A stretch of 64,000 nt of DNA from Ruminococcus champanellensis 18P13 = JCM 17042 (GCF_000210095.1 NC_021039.1:522216-586215), one strand, 5' to 3'. Shown: positions 7,426 to 16,370, counted from the stretch's first letter. Translations and numbers: made by a program. The notes: generated from the sequence alone by a model not told the origin.

Positions 7426-9861
7426 ATGACCGAACCGAAAAAGCCGGCAAATAAAACAAAGCGTCCGGCAGGGAATACACAGCGCCCCAAGCGAAAGCGT
7501 CCCGCAGAGCATGCTGCGCCGGCAGGGGCAAAGACCAGGCGCACGGCACCGAAGCATACGGCTCCGGCAGCGCCCAGAAAGCCCAGAAAGCAGCGTCCTG
7601 CCTGGCAGAGGGGTCTGCAGAGAGCCGGCTCCATTCTGCTGACCACCACCCTGTCCTTTCTGCTGATCCTGGTGATTACCTGCACCATTGTGGGTACCAC
7701 CCTGGTGGTGTATGTGCTGGGCTTTATGGAGGGTACCAGCGAGGTCAGCATCAAGGAAATGGAAATGAGCTACTCCACCTTTATTTATGCGGAGGACAAG
7801 GACGGGGAGATCGTCACCCTGCACCAGGTGCCCAGCTCCATCAAGCGGATCCCCATTGAAGCCTCCGAGATTCCCCAGCATGTGCGGGATGCCTTTACCT
7901 ATGCAGAGGATGAGCGCTTCTACGAGCATGAGGGCGTGGACTACAAGCGTACCGCTGCGGCAATGGCAAACATGGTGCTGCATTTCTGGTCGGCAAACCA
8001 GGGCGGTTCCACCATTACCCAGCAGTTGGTGAAGAACATCACCGGAGACAATGCCACCAATGCAGAGCGGAAGATCCGGGAGATTTTCCGGGCGATGCAG
8101 ATGGAAAAGACCTACACCAAGGAGGAGATCCTCACCGCCTACCTGAACTACATCGGCTTCGGCGGCTCTGCCAACGGCATTGAAATGGCTTCCATCAAGT
8201 ATTTCGGCAAGCACACCAATGAACTGACCGTGGCGGAGGCTGCCTGCCTGGCGGCGATCCCCAAGAACCCGGAGAAGCTGAACCCCTTTGCGTATTATGT
8301 GGACGATGAAACCGGGGAGCGGGTCAACTACGGTCACGAAAAGAACCGGGAGCGCCAGGAATATGTGCTGTATCAGATGTACAGCAACGGCGCCATTTCT
8401 TACGATGAATACCAGGCGGCGCTGGCGGAGCACATCATCTTTACCGATTCCGAGGAGTACAAGGAGCTGCATCCGGAGGAGGACGAGGATACGCAGATCG
8501 AGCCGGATAAGCCTACCAGTTGGGTGGTGGACGCTGCCATCAACGAGTTCTCCGAGGTGCTGATGGACAAGTACGGCATCAGCAAGAAGGAAGCAAGATC
8601 CCGTGTCAACAGAGGCGGCTACCAGATCTATACCACCGTTGACCTGGAGATGCAGGAATATGTGGAGGGCCGGTACCAGGATATGAACAACCTGCTGGCA
8701 GGCATGGCAACCGTGCAGAACACTGCCCATTGGCGGGATCTGAACGGAGACGGTGTGGCTTCCGAGGATGAAGCACAGTTCCTGCAATCCGGCTTCTGCG
8801 CCATCAATTACTCCGGCGAGATCCTTGCCACGGTAGGTGCCATCGGGGAAAAGACTGCGTCCCTGTGTACCAGCTATGCCTATGAGCCCCAGCAGCCCGG
8901 TTCCACCATCAAGCCGGTGACCACCTATGGCTATGCCCTTTCCACGGATTATATCCACTGGGGCACGCCTCTGCGGGACTATCCCCCCATCAAGAATCCG
9001 GCAACCGGCAAGCTGTGGCCCACCAACTACTCCAGCGGCGGCGGCATGTCCTACACGGGGAGCATGAAGAACGTGTACTATGCACTGCAAAAGTCCTACA
9101 ACACCATTCCTGCATTGCTGTGCAAGGAGCTGGGCAGAATCGAGATCTACAACTTTGCCACCAACAATCTGGGACTGGAGCTGGTGCAGAATGACCAGGA
9201 TTATGCACCGCTGTCCGTTGGTGCGCTGACCTATGGTGTTTCCATCACCAACCTGGTCAATGCCTACATGGTATACGGCAACGGGGGCTATTACTCCAAG
9301 GCGCACATCATCAGTAAGGTAGAATCCGGCGATGGCACTTTGGTATACTCCGGCGGCACGGATTACAACCAGGCGGTGGACGAGGAAACCTCCACCGTTA
9401 TGAACAAGCTGCTGCAGAACGTTGTCAAGCAGGGTACTGCGACCGCAGCCAAGATCACTGCATCCGACGGCACCAAGATTCCCATTGCCGGCAAGACCGG
9501 TACCACCTCTGACTGGTGCGATCTGACCTTTGTGGGTCTGTGCCCGGATTTTGTCAGCGGCATGTGGATCGGCTACGAGCAGAACTATCAGATCCAGGGT
9601 CACGGGCGGCTGAAATCTGCCGGCATCTGGAAAAATATCATCGGGGACTACATCAAGGAGCACTATGACGGCAACGACTTCTTCGTTTCCGACAGCGTAA
9701 TCGAGGCACCCATGTGCACTGCCTCCGGCAACATTGCCGGCAGCTCCTGCCCCAAGGGCATTACCGGCTACTGGAAGTCCACCAATGCTCCCAAGTGTAC
9801 CGGTCACGGAGGTGGCAGCTCCAGCACGCCGGTAACCACCAAGCCTGCGGCTGATAATTGA
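7426..9861 (+). CDS. Bifunctional class A penicillin-binding protein (PBP1A-like)
   Basis: 811 residues. A basic, proline- and alanine-rich cytoplasmic tail (1-60) is followed by one transmembrane helix (about 68-100), a GT51 glycosyltransferase domain and a transpeptidase domain. The GT51 catalytic glutamate lies in EDERFYEHEG (E161), and GGSTITQQ (193-200) is the second hallmark. Transpeptidase motifs are intact: S493-TIK, S557-YN and K690-TGT. It polymerises lipid II and cross-links peptides on the outer face of the membrane. AAAGGAG precedes the ATG. The gene shares a likely transcript with the methyltransferase 50 nt downstream. The end is a glycine/serine/threonine-rich tail. Confidence 0.95.
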   Translation: MTEPKKPANKTKRPAGNTQRPKRKRPAEHAAPAGAKTRRTAPKHTAPAAPRKPRKQRPAWQRGLQRAGSILLTTTLSFLLILVITCTIVGTTLVVYVLGFMEGTSEVSIKEMEMSYSTFIYAEDKDGEIVTLHQVPSSIKRIPIEASEIPQHVRDAFTYAEDERFYEHEGVDYKRTAAAMANMVLHFWSANQGGSTITQQLVKNITGDNATNAERKIREIFRAMQMEKTYTKEEILTAYLNYIGFGGSANGIEMASIKYFGKHTNELTVAEAACLAAIPKNPEKLNPFAYYVDDETGERVNYGHEKNRERQEYVLYQMYSNGAISYDEYQAALAEHIIFTDSEEYKELHPEEDEDTQIEPDKPTSWVVDAAINEFSEVLMDKYGISKKEARSRVNRGGYQIYTTVDLEMQEYVEGRYQDMNNLLAGMATVQNTAHWRDLNGDGVASEDEAQFLQSGFCAINYSGEILATVGAIGEKTASLCTSYAYEPQQPGSTIKPVTTYGYALSTDYIHWGTPLRDYPPIKNPATGKLWPTNYSSGGGMSYTGSMKNVYYALQKSYNTIPALLCKELGRIEIYNFATNNLGLELVQNDQDYAPLSVGALTYGVSITNLVNAYMVYGNGGYYSKAHIISKVESGDGTLVYSGGTDYNQAVDEETSTVMNKLLQNVVKQGTATAAKITASDGTKIPIAGKTGTTSDWCDLTFVGLCPDFVSGMWIGYEQNYQIQGHGRLKSAGIWKNIIGDYIKEHYDGNDFFVSDSVIEAPMCTASGNIAGSSCPKGITGYWKSTNAPKCTGHGGGSSSTPVTTKPAADN

Positions 9862-9910
9862 GCCAGGCGCTGCCGAACCAAACGGCGCTTGCGCCGGAAG
9901 GAGAATTTGC

Positions 9911-11029
9911 TTGAAACAGGAATTGACATTTTGCTGTCCATGCCATTTCGGACTGGAGAGTGTACTGAAATTTGAACTGACCCAGATCGGCGCTTCCAAT
10001 TTACAGGTGTCTGACGGACGGATCACCTTTACCGGGGATCTGTCCCTGCTGGCACGGGCGAATCTGTGTCTGGCTACGGCGGAGCGGGTGCTGCTGGTGC
10101 TGGGAGAATTTGACGCTGTCACCTTTGAGGAGCTGTACCAGGGGGTCAAGCGGATCCCCCTGGAGCAGTACATCGGCAAGCTGGACGCATTCCCGGTGAA
10201 GGGCTACTCCCTCAATTCCGAGCTGCACAGCGTGCCTGCCTGCCAGTCCATCATCAAAAAAGCGGCGGTGGATCGGCTTAGCGGCGCTTATCACATCAAC
10301 AGCTTTGCGGAAACCGGTGCGGTTTGCCGGATTCAGTTCAGCTTACAGAACAATCACGTGTGCATGTATCTGGATACCTCTGGCACAAGCCTGCACAAAC
10401 GGGGCTATCGGCAGAACGCCAACCTTGCCCCCATCAAGGAGACCCTGGCGGCAGGGATCCTGGATCTTGCCCGGATCCGGGGCAATTCCGTGCTGTGTGA
10501 TCCCTTCTGCGGCAGCGGCACCTTCCTGATCGAGGGCGCCATCAAGGCGCTGCACATTGCTCCCGGCATCAACCGGCAGTTTGCCGCATCCAAATGGGGC
10601 TGGTTTCCCCAGGAGATCTGGAGAGAGGAACGGGGCAGAGCCATCGATTCTGTCCGCCGGGATGCGGACTTTGAGGCATATGGCTGGGACATTGACCCGG
10701 ACTGCGTGGAGCTTGCCCGGGAAAACGCAAAAAAAGCCGGCGTAGCCAGCCGGATTCATATTGAACAGGGGGATGTGCGGAAGTTCATCCAACCGGAGCA
10801 TGCCACGGTGGTGTGCAACCCGCCCTACGGCGAGCGGATGCTGGAGGTGAAGGAGGCGGAGGAGCTGTACGCCGTTATGGGTAAGCGGTTCCCGGCGGAC
10901 GCAGCCCATCCCTGCTACATCATCTCTCCCCACGAAACCTTTGAGAGCCACTTTGGGAAGCCTGCCTCCAAGCGGCGGAAGCTGTACAACGGTATGCTCA
11001 AGTGCCAGCTGTTCATGTACTTTAAATAA
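9911..11029 (+). CDS. THUMP-domain class I SAM-dependent RNA methyltransferase (RlmL/YpsC family)
   Basis: 372 residues from a TTG start with GGAAGGAG 7 nt upstream; no in-frame ATG gives a better fit to the family N-terminus (KQELTFCCPCHFGLESVLKFEL). A THUMP RNA-binding region fills about residues 40-160. The methyltransferase core follows, with CDPFCGSGTFLIEGA as the SAM-binding motif and the catalytic CNPPYGERM motif typical of base N-methyltransferases. Close relatives modify 23S rRNA guanosine, but the exact target base cannot be read from sequence. It is probably co-transcribed with the PBP gene. Confidence 0.9.
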   Translation: MKQELTFCCPCHFGLESVLKFELTQIGASNLQVSDGRITFTGDLSLLARANLCLATAERVLLVLGEFDAVTFEELYQGVKRIPLEQYIGKLDAFPVKGYSLNSELHSVPACQSIIKKAAVDRLSGAYHINSFAETGAVCRIQFSLQNNHVCMYLDTSGTSLHKRGYRQNANLAPIKETLAAGILDLARIRGNSVLCDPFCGSGTFLIEGAIKALHIAPGINRQFAASKWGWFPQEIWREERGRAIDSVRRDADFEAYGWDIDPDCVELARENAKKAGVASRIHIEQGDVRKFIQPEHATVVCNPPYGERMLEVKEAEELYAVMGKRFPADAAHPCYIISPHETFESHFGKPASKRRKLYNGMLKCQLFMYFK

Positions 11030-11030
11030 G

Positions 11031-11066
11031 ACAAACCCCGGAGATGGATGCACCTCCGGGGTTTGT
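11031..11066. terminator. Bidirectional terminator between convergent genes
   Basis: A 13-bp stem (ACAAACCCCGGAG/CTCCGGGGTTTGT) directly after the methyltransferase stop and ending at the stop of the minus-strand gene at 11066. A diverged relative of this hairpin follows the second copy of that gene (11367-11394). Confidence 0.8.
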
Positions 11067-11299
11067 TATTGCAGCATGCAGATAATATAAAATACAGGGA
11101 TGCTTGCCATAGACAGCAGCACTGGGATCAGCAGGATCACACCGATGCATTGCAATCCGGTGGCAAGTACCGGATGACCCTTGGAGCGTGCGGAGCAGCC
11201 CCCTGCCAACAACACGGCACCAAGGGTGCGCAGCAGGTTCAGAATGAACAGTGCTATCGCAACCATGGCGAGCGTCAAGCCCATAAATGCCAAGGACAT
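11066..11299 (-). CDS. Small membrane protein, tandem copy 1
   Basis: 77 residues, unrecognised family. There are two hydrophobic segments (about 1-35 and 50-75) separated by a short polar loop with GGCSARSKG. It shares the pattern GAVLLAxGCSAxS...LQCIGVILLxP with the neighbour at 11398-11700, including both cysteines, so the two are paralogues. The first ATG lies almost inside the AGGAGGGG site, too close for normal initiation; a second in-frame ATG five codons later (spacing about 15) is the alternative. It has its own consensus promoter. Function unknown. Confidence 0.6.
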   Translation of the reverse strand: MSLAFMGLTLAMVAIALFILNLLRTLGAVLLAGGCSARSKGHPVLATGLQCIGVILLIPVLLSMASIPVFYIICMLQ

Positions 11300-11353
11300 C
11301 CCCTCCTATATGAAATTATATGCATTATAGCATAGGAGGGGGATTTTGTCAAG
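11296..11353 (-). repeat. 58-bp duplicated promoter/leader segment, copy 1
   Basis: Identical by eye to 11697-11754 and 401 bp away from it. It carries the -35, the -10, the leader and the ribosome-binding site of the duplicated membrane gene. Confidence 0.9.
11324..11352 (-). promoter_or_regulatory. Consensus sigma-A promoter, membrane gene copy 1
   Basis: Minus strand TTGACA (11347-11352), 17-nt spacer, TATAAT (11324-11329); a full consensus match. Confidence 0.85.
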
Positions 11354-11366
11354 CCAACTGAGATAA

Positions 11367-11394
11367 CGCCCGGAGATGGATACACCTCCGGGGT
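11367..11394 (-). terminator. Probable terminator of membrane gene copy 2
   Basis: A CCCCGGAGGTG/CATCTCCGGGCG-type stem just past the stop of the 11398-11700 gene, with only a short T stretch. It is a diverged copy of the stronger hairpin at 11031-11066. Confidence 0.45.
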
Positions 11395-11397
11395 GCT

Positions 11398-11700
11398 TTA
11401 AGCAAAGAAGATGAACAATATAGAAACTAAAAACGATATAGGTTGGAACAACACAAACAGCATCATCGGGAGCAGCAGGATCACACCGATGCATTGCAGT
11501 GCGATGGCATGTGCCGTGCGTCCCTCCCTGGAGCATGCGGAGCAGCCCCTCGCCAACAGTACTGCGCCCAGGATATACTGGGGAATCAGAACGAATACAA
11601 TTACTATGATAAGGGTTTCCAGAATTGGTTCCGAAAGTTTATGCGCCAGCTCCTCGAGTGTCATAAAGCTGAGCGCCAAGCTCATAAATTCCAAGAACAT
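11398..11700 (-). CDS. Small membrane protein, tandem copy 2
   Basis: 100 residues, paralogous to the 11066-11299 product. It has hydrophobic segments around 28-52 and 70-99, and the same loop with GAVLLARGCSACSREG and LQCIGVILLLP. It is about 20 residues longer, with an inserted charged stretch (EELAHKLSEPILE) after the N-terminus. The two copies share promoter, ribosome site and start region exactly, but the coding parts have clearly diverged. The start ambiguity is the same as for copy 1. Function unknown. Confidence 0.6.
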   Translation of the reverse strand: MFLEFMSLALSFMTLEELAHKLSEPILETLIIVIVFVLIPQYILGAVLLARGCSACSREGRTAHAIALQCIGVILLLPMMLFVLFQPISFLVSILFIFFA

Positions 11701-11754
11701 CCCCTCCTATATGAAATTATATGCATTATAGCATAGGAGGGGGATTTTGTCAAG
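11697..11754 (-). repeat. 58-bp duplicated promoter/leader segment, copy 2
   Basis: Same sequence as 11296-11353. Its outer end overlaps the last codons of dpaB. Confidence 0.9.
11725..11753 (-). promoter_or_regulatory. Consensus sigma-A promoter, membrane gene copy 2
   Basis: Minus strand TTGACA (11748-11753), 17-nt spacer, TATAAT (11725-11730). The -35 overlaps the dpaB stop codon. Confidence 0.85.
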
Positions 11755-12334
11755 ATAGTAAAATAGGCTGTTGCTGCTTTCCATCCAAAGCATCCGCCAG
11801 GGTCTGGGGGATCTTTGTAAAGTCGGCGATCAGAGAGGTGGGTTTCCCGGTGGGCTGATCCTGACCGAAGGGCACGAACCGGTAATGCTTTAGATTCAGC
11901 AGTTGCCCGATGTTCTTGGCGCTGCCTGCCAGAGCGTCATTGGTGGCGACCGCCAGCACCACGGGATTCCCGGTGCGCAGGTGGGATTTCACCGCCATGG
12001 TAGCAGTGGTGTCGGTAATGCTTGCAGCCAGCTTTGCCAGGGTATTCCCCGTACAGGGCGCCACTACCAGAATATCCGTCAGATGCTTGGGACCGATGGG
12101 CTCCGCCTCTGGAATGCTCCGGATCACCGGCTTTTCGCAGATGGTCTCCAGCCGCTGGATGTGGGATAGGGCACTGCCGAACCGGGTGTCCGTGCCTGCC
12201 GCATGCTCGCTCATCACCGGCAAAAGGCTTGCGCCCGCCTGCCGGAGGGCTTCTGCGGCGGCAAACGCTTCAGCAAAGGTACAGAAGGAGCCGGTCATCA
12301 CAAATCCGACCCGTACCCCCTTCAGATCAATCAT
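11750..12334 (-). CDS. dpaB: Dipicolinate synthase subunit B
   Basis: 194 residues starting MIDLKGVRVGFVMTGSFCTF; AAAGGAG lies 8 nt before this ATG, and an upstream TTG is less likely. The flavoprotein-type fold is seen in the N-terminal VGFVMTGSFCTF loop, the VVAPCTGNTLAKLA motif and the VLAVATNDAL segment. With DpaA it makes dipicolinic acid in the mother cell, which is loaded into the spore core for heat resistance. The start overlaps the end of dpaA by 8 bp, so the two are translated from one transcript. Strong evidence that the host forms endospores. Confidence 0.92.
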   Translation of the reverse strand: MIDLKGVRVGFVMTGSFCTFAEAFAAAEALRQAGASLLPVMSEHAAGTDTRFGSALSHIQRLETICEKPVIRSIPEAEPIGPKHLTDILVVAPCTGNTLAKLAASITDTTATMAVKSHLRTGNPVVLAVATNDALAGSAKNIGQLLNLKHYRFVPFGQDQPTGKPTSLIADFTKIPQTLADALDGKQQQPILLS

Positions 12335-13205
12335 CAGCAAAACTCCTTTCCTTGAGGATGTTGCGGATGGTGCAGGCGATCATATCCCCGGCGGTAATGG
12401 GCGCAACCTTTCCGGGCAGGGACAACGCCCACACGGTTTTGCGGCCCAGTCGGCTGGCGGTGTCAAAATCCACGCCGCCGGGCTTGGATGCCAGATCAAT
12501 GATCAGGGCATCGCTCCGCAGCTTCCACAGCCGTGCTTCATCCAACAGCACCGCCGGCACCGTGTTGAACACCAGGTCATACCCCGGCAGAGTCTCCTCC
12601 AGCCGGGAAATATGTACCGCCCGGCAGCCGGAGATCTCCGCCCACGCCAGATCCTGATACTTCCGTGCGGTCACGGTCACATGGGCGCCCATGGCGGTCA
12701 GGATCCGCACCAGTACCTTGGAGATCCTGCCAAAGCCGGTGACCAGAACGTTCTGCCCGTAGATGGTGGTGGCAAGCTCCTCCATGGCAATCTGGATGGC
12801 TCCCTCTGCGGTGGGCACAGCGTTCAGCACGCTCAGCTCCTCCCGCTGGTAGTAATCCACCACCGCAGCACCGCCGTCAAAGACCTTGCGCACTGCCGGG
12901 TGGATCCTGCCGCCGAATACGGCACCGTCCGCTTTCACAAGTCCCGGCAGTCCTGCCACCGGAATGCTGTGCCGGGCAAAGGGGGCATGCACCAGCACGC
13001 CGTCCTCCGTGACCGGCATGGGCAGCACCAGATAATCTGCCCGCTTCCCGGAAAGCTCCATGCTGTCCAGTCGTTCCAGTCCCTCCGGCAGGTTCACATT
13101 TTCATCAAAGCCCAGCACGGATACGCTGCCCTCCGGCAGCAATGCTCTTGCGGTATATAACTGCCGCAGATCTCCCCCTGCGACAAGGAATGCAGGTCGC
13201 CTCAT
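12327..13205 (-). CDS. dpaA: Dipicolinate synthase subunit A
   Basis: 292 residues starting MRRPAFLVAGGDLRQLYTA, with GGCGGAG just upstream. The N-terminal DpaA_N domain (about 1-120) is followed by a Rossmann NAD(P)-binding domain whose nucleotide loop is VTGFGRISKVLVRIL. It reduces or dehydrates the condensation product of the lysine pathway to dipicolinate together with DpaB. It is the first gene of the dpaA-dpaB operon. The candidate promoter upstream is of mother-cell type rather than sigma-A, in line with late sporulation expression. Confidence 0.92.
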   Translation of the reverse strand: MRRPAFLVAGGDLRQLYTARALLPEGSVSVLGFDENVNLPEGLERLDSMELSGKRADYLVLPMPVTEDGVLVHAPFARHSIPVAGLPGLVKADGAVFGGRIHPAVRKVFDGGAAVVDYYQREELSVLNAVPTAEGAIQIAMEELATTIYGQNVLVTGFGRISKVLVRILTAMGAHVTVTARKYQDLAWAEISGCRAVHISRLEETLPGYDLVFNTVPAVLLDEARLWKLRSDALIIDLASKPGGVDFDTASRLGRKTVWALSLPGKVAPITAGDMIACTIRNILKERSFADD

Positions 13206-13237
13206 ATGCTCCGCCTCTTTCCTCAGTATTCTCTTAC

Positions 13238-13265
13238 AGTGTATGAGCCTTCGGAAAAAGTGTGC
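13238..13265 (-). promoter_or_regulatory. Candidate mother-cell (sigma-E/K type) promoter of dpaAB
   Basis: Minus strand GCACACT (13259-13265), 13-nt spacer, CATACACT (13238-13245). The -10 fits the sigma-E pattern CATACAMT and the -35 matches 5 of 7 positions of GCATATT. Sigma-K shares the CATA core, so the exact factor is open. Confidence 0.5.
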
Positions 13266-13269
13266 AGAC

Positions 13270-13305
13270 GGAAAGCAGCCCTGCCGCAAATACGACAGAG
13301 CTGCT
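13270..13305 (-). terminator. Probable terminator of the HtrA-like gene
   Basis: An AGCAGCTCTG/CAGGGCTGCT stem on the minus strand followed by TTTCC, about 35 nt past the protease stop. The T tract is weak. Confidence 0.4.
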
Positions 13306-13341
13306 GAAAGAAGGAAGTATGAAAAAGATGTTGAAAATTGC

Positions 13342-14781
13342 TTAGTCCGCAGTGGGCTTTTTCTCCTGGAGGACGATCTCGATATCCAGATCCTGATCCC
13401 CACGGGTTACGGTCAGGGTGATCTTATCGCCTGCCTTGAACTTGTTCTTGATGCCGTTCAGTTCTTCGTAGGTCTTGATGGTCTCGCCGTTTACTGCGAT
13501 GATTACATCGCCCTTCTTGATGCCGCCCTGGTCAGCAGCGCCGCCCTCATAGATCTCGGACACATACACGCCCACCGGAATGTTGTACATTCTGGACTGG
13601 GTCTCGCTGACATCTGCTGCGCCGATGCCGATCTGGGGCTTACCGGTCACATAGCCGAAGTTAATCAGATCATTGATGATAGCCTTTGCCTCGGTGATGG
13701 GGATCGCAAAGCCCAGACCCTCAATGGTGGTGTTGGAGTAATTGGAGGACAGCTTTGCAGAGTTGATGCCGATGACCTGACCGCTGCTGTTGATGAGGGG
13801 GCCGCCGGAGTTGCCGGAGTTGATGGCAGCATCCGTCTGGATCAGATTCATGGTATTTTCGCTGATGGTGACCTCCCGGTTCAGTGCGGAGATGATGCCG
13901 CAGGTAACGGAGCCGAACAGCTCAAAGCCCAGGGGGTTGCCGATGGCAATGGCAAGCTCGCCTACCTTCAGCTTGTCGCTGTCGCCGAATTCCGCCGGAA
14001 CCAGGTCCTTGGCGTCGATCTTCAGTACCGCCAGATCCGCCTCCACGTCATAGCCCACGATGGTGGCTTCATATTCGGTCTGGTCATAGCCGGAATCGCT
14101 GCTCAGTACCACGGAAACCTTGCTTGCCTTCCCGCCGTAGTCAGACTCATAGATCACATGGGCGTTGGTGATGATATAGCCGTCCGCCGACATGATGATA
14201 CCGGTACCGGTGCCGGATACGTTCTGCTCCTGGCTTTGACCTGCCCCGAACCAGCCGCCGAAGCCGCTGGACTGATAGCTGAAGGTGGAGGCTACGCCCA
14301 CCACGGAGGGCATTACCTTGTCAACCACCTCTGTGGTAGAAAGGGTACCGGTGGATGCGGCGAGGTTCATCCAGTTCTTTCCGTCGTCCGCAAGACTGCT
14401 GTCTGCTGCGGAGGAGCTGTCTGCCTTGGAGGAGTCCGTCAGGGACACTCCGGAATTGGTGGAGGCAAAGAACGCACTCAGAGTCTCGTTGCCGTCAATG
14501 AACCGATAGCACTGGATGGAGGCGAAGGACACCACCATAACGCCGGCTACGGCTGCTGCCACCTTGGGGAGAATACGACGCTTTTTCGGGGGCTTGCTGT
14601 CCCCCGGTATGCTCTGCTGGGGCTGGCTGTAATAACTCTGCTGATAGCTGCCCGGCTCGTCATTGCGCATTGCGCTGTAGCTGTTGTAAACCGGTTCCTG
14701 ATCCAGAGGCGTTTCGTTGAAGCCCTGGTTTTGTGCGTTGTTCATGTTATCCTTGCCGTTTTCGTGATTGTGTTCAAACAT
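13342..14781 (-). CDS. Membrane-anchored HtrA-type serine protease with PDZ domain
   Basis: 479 residues. A polar cytoplasmic N-terminus (about 1-65) and one transmembrane helix (about 72-92) are followed by a serine-rich linker, a trypsin-like S1C domain and a C-terminal PDZ domain. The catalytic triad is visible: His in TNAHVI, Asp in EADLAVLKID and Ser in INSGNSGGPL. The start MFEHNHENG has AAAGGA 9 nt upstream; an earlier ATG is too close to that site. Members degrade or refold misfolded exported proteins at the membrane surface and are usually stress-induced, though I see no stress operator here. The gene is divergent from cca. Confidence 0.92.
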   Translation of the reverse strand: MFEHNHENGKDNMNNAQNQGFNETPLDQEPVYNSYSAMRNDEPGSYQQSYYSQPQQSIPGDSKPPKKRRILPKVAAAVAGVMVVSFASIQCYRFIDGNETLSAFFASTNSGVSLTDSSKADSSSAADSSLADDGKNWMNLAASTGTLSTTEVVDKVMPSVVGVASTFSYQSSGFGGWFGAGQSQEQNVSGTGTGIIMSADGYIITNAHVIYESDYGGKASKVSVVLSSDSGYDQTEYEATIVGYDVEADLAVLKIDAKDLVPAEFGDSDKLKVGELAIAIGNPLGFELFGSVTCGIISALNREVTISENTMNLIQTDAAINSGNSGGPLINSSGQVIGINSAKLSSNYSNTTIEGLGFAIPITEAKAIINDLINFGYVTGKPQIGIGAADVSETQSRMYNIPVGVYVSEIYEGGAADQGGIKKGDVIIAVNGETIKTYEELNGIKNKFKAGDKITLTVTRGDQDLDIEIVLQEKKPTAD

Positions 14782-14843
14782 GATTCTCATCCTTTCTATC
14801 GTAACCTCCGGCTGGAGGTGTTGTTCTTGTTTCTATGGTTCTA

Positions 14844-14872
14844 ATTATACGCCGAAATGTGAAAATTGTATG
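14844..14872 (-). promoter_or_regulatory. Putative promoter of the HtrA-like gene
   Basis: Minus strand CATACA (14867-14872), 17-nt spacer, TATAAT (14844-14849). The -10 is perfect, the -35 weak. Confidence 0.5.
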
Positions 14873-14905
14873 ATAGCCAACCAAAAAGGCGGTTAAATTG
14901 CGGGG

Positions 14906-14934
14906 TTGATTCTTTCACAGAAGTATTGTACAAT
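14906..14934 (+). promoter_or_regulatory. Sigma-A promoter of cca
   Basis: TTGATT (14906-14911), 17-nt spacer, TACAAT (14929-14934), 35 nt before the cca start. Confidence 0.75.
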
Positions 14935-14969
14935 AGAAACAGATGAAAATCAGGGAAGGAGGGATTCGG

Positions 14970-16310
14970 ATGCACACACTGCCGCCCCAGGTGCTGACCG
15001 CCATGGAGCTGCTGGAGCAGGCGGGCTATGCCTGCCACATTGTGGGAGGATGCGTCCGGGACATGCTGCTGGGGCGTACCCCGTCGGATTATGATCTGAC
15101 CACCAACGCCCTGCCGGAGCAGATGCAGCAGGTATTTGCATCCTGCCGCACCATTGAAACCGGCATTGCCCACGGCACCCTTACCATTTTGCTGGAGGGC
15201 ATGTCCCTGGAATGCACCACCTACCGGGTGGACGGCACCTATTCCGACGGACGGCACCCGGACTCGGTGCGCTTCACCCCCACCCTGGAGGAGGATCTTG
15301 CCCGCCGGGATTTCACCGTCAATGCTATGGCATACCACCCCCGGCTGGGTCTGACGGATCCCTTTGGCGGGCGGGATGACCTGAAACGGGGTATACTCCG
15401 CTGCGTGGGGGAGCCGGAACGCCGCTTTACGGAGGACGCTTTGCGGATTCTTCGGTGCGTCCGGTTTGCCTCCGTGCTGGGCTTTGCCGTGGAGCCGGAA
15501 ACTGCCGCCGCCGTACACAGCATGAAACAGCGGCTGGAGCTGGTTTCCGCCGAGCGGATCCGGTCAGAACTGGATAAGCTGCTGATGGGGGAGCATGTGA
15601 CGGAAATTCTGTGCCGGTACGGGGATGTGGTGTTTGTGCCCATTCCGGAGCTTGCCCCCTGTCTTGGCTTTGCCCAGCACAGCCGGTATCACTGTTACGA
15701 TGTGTGGACCCACGTTGCCCATACGGTGGGAGCGGCGCCCAGGGATCCCCTGCTGCGGCTCACCATGCTGCTGCATGATGTGGGAAAGCCGGACTGCTTT
15801 ACCCTGGATCCGGACGGCACCGGGCATTTCAAGGGGCATGCCCCAAAAGGTGCAGTTCTGGCGGCAAAGATCCTGCCCCGGCTCCGGTATGACAAGCACA
15901 CCTGTGAACAGGTCACGGAGCTGATCGCCTGGCATGCGGAAAAGCTGCGGAGTCGGGCTTCCGTCCGGCATGCGTTGTCCAGATTGGGGGCAGAGCAGTT
16001 CTTCCGGCTCATTGATGTGATGTGTGCGGACAATTCTGCCAAGCAGCCCTTTTGCCTGGAGGAGCTGCCGGGGTTGCTGGAGGCGGCGGATTACGCCAGA
16101 GCCCTGCTGGATGCAGGGGTGTGCCTGACCTTAAAGCAGTTAGCGGTGAACGGCAGGGATCTGGTAGCCATCGGAGCGCAGGGCAGGCAGATCGGACAGG
16201 TTTTGCAAATGCTGCTGGACGCAGTGGTGGCGGAACGGGCAAGCAATGACCGGGCGCAGCTACTGGAGCTGGCGCAGGTGTGCCTGCGGGAGCTGCAAGC
16301 AGGCTTCTGA
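14970..16310 (+). CDS. cca: CCA-adding tRNA nucleotidyltransferase
   Basis: 446 residues starting MHTLPPQVLTAMELL, with GGAAGGAGGG 6 nt upstream. It adds or repairs the 3' CCA of tRNA from CTP and ATP. The class II nucleotidyltransferase core is plain: VGGCVRDMLLGRTPSDYDLTT carries the flexible loop and the metal-binding DxD, then RRDFTVNAMAY, and the ERRFTEDALRILRCVRFA motif that selects the incoming base. An HD-type domain follows (MLLHDVGKPDCF, ELIAWHAEK), as in the long form of the enzyme. It has its own promoter and shares a bidirectional terminator with groEL. Confidence 0.95.
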   Translation: MHTLPPQVLTAMELLEQAGYACHIVGGCVRDMLLGRTPSDYDLTTNALPEQMQQVFASCRTIETGIAHGTLTILLEGMSLECTTYRVDGTYSDGRHPDSVRFTPTLEEDLARRDFTVNAMAYHPRLGLTDPFGGRDDLKRGILRCVGEPERRFTEDALRILRCVRFASVLGFAVEPETAAAVHSMKQRLELVSAERIRSELDKLLMGEHVTEILCRYGDVVFVPIPELAPCLGFAQHSRYHCYDVWTHVAHTVGAAPRDPLLRLTMLLHDVGKPDCFTLDPDGTGHFKGHAPKGAVLAAKILPRLRYDKHTCEQVTELIAWHAEKLRSRASVRHALSRLGAEQFFRLIDVMCADNSAKQPFCLEELPGLLEAADYARALLDAGVCLTLKQLAVNGRDLVAIGAQGRQIGQVLQMLLDAVVAERASNDRAQLLELAQVCLRELQAGF

Positions 16311-16370
16311 ACCATGGTGGAATGCTCCATATCCTGCGGAAATGTTCGGCGCATAGTACAGTCCCCAAAC

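Noticed and set aside
7360..10179. A 939-codon open frame antisense to the class A PBP gene
   Set aside because: Same reasoning: low-complexity translation, no start signal, and the sense gene has complete catalytic motifs.
16320..16370. Possible small RNA or gene between cca and groEL
   Set aside because: Too short, no promoter or conserved fold seen; only the bidirectional terminator is supported.
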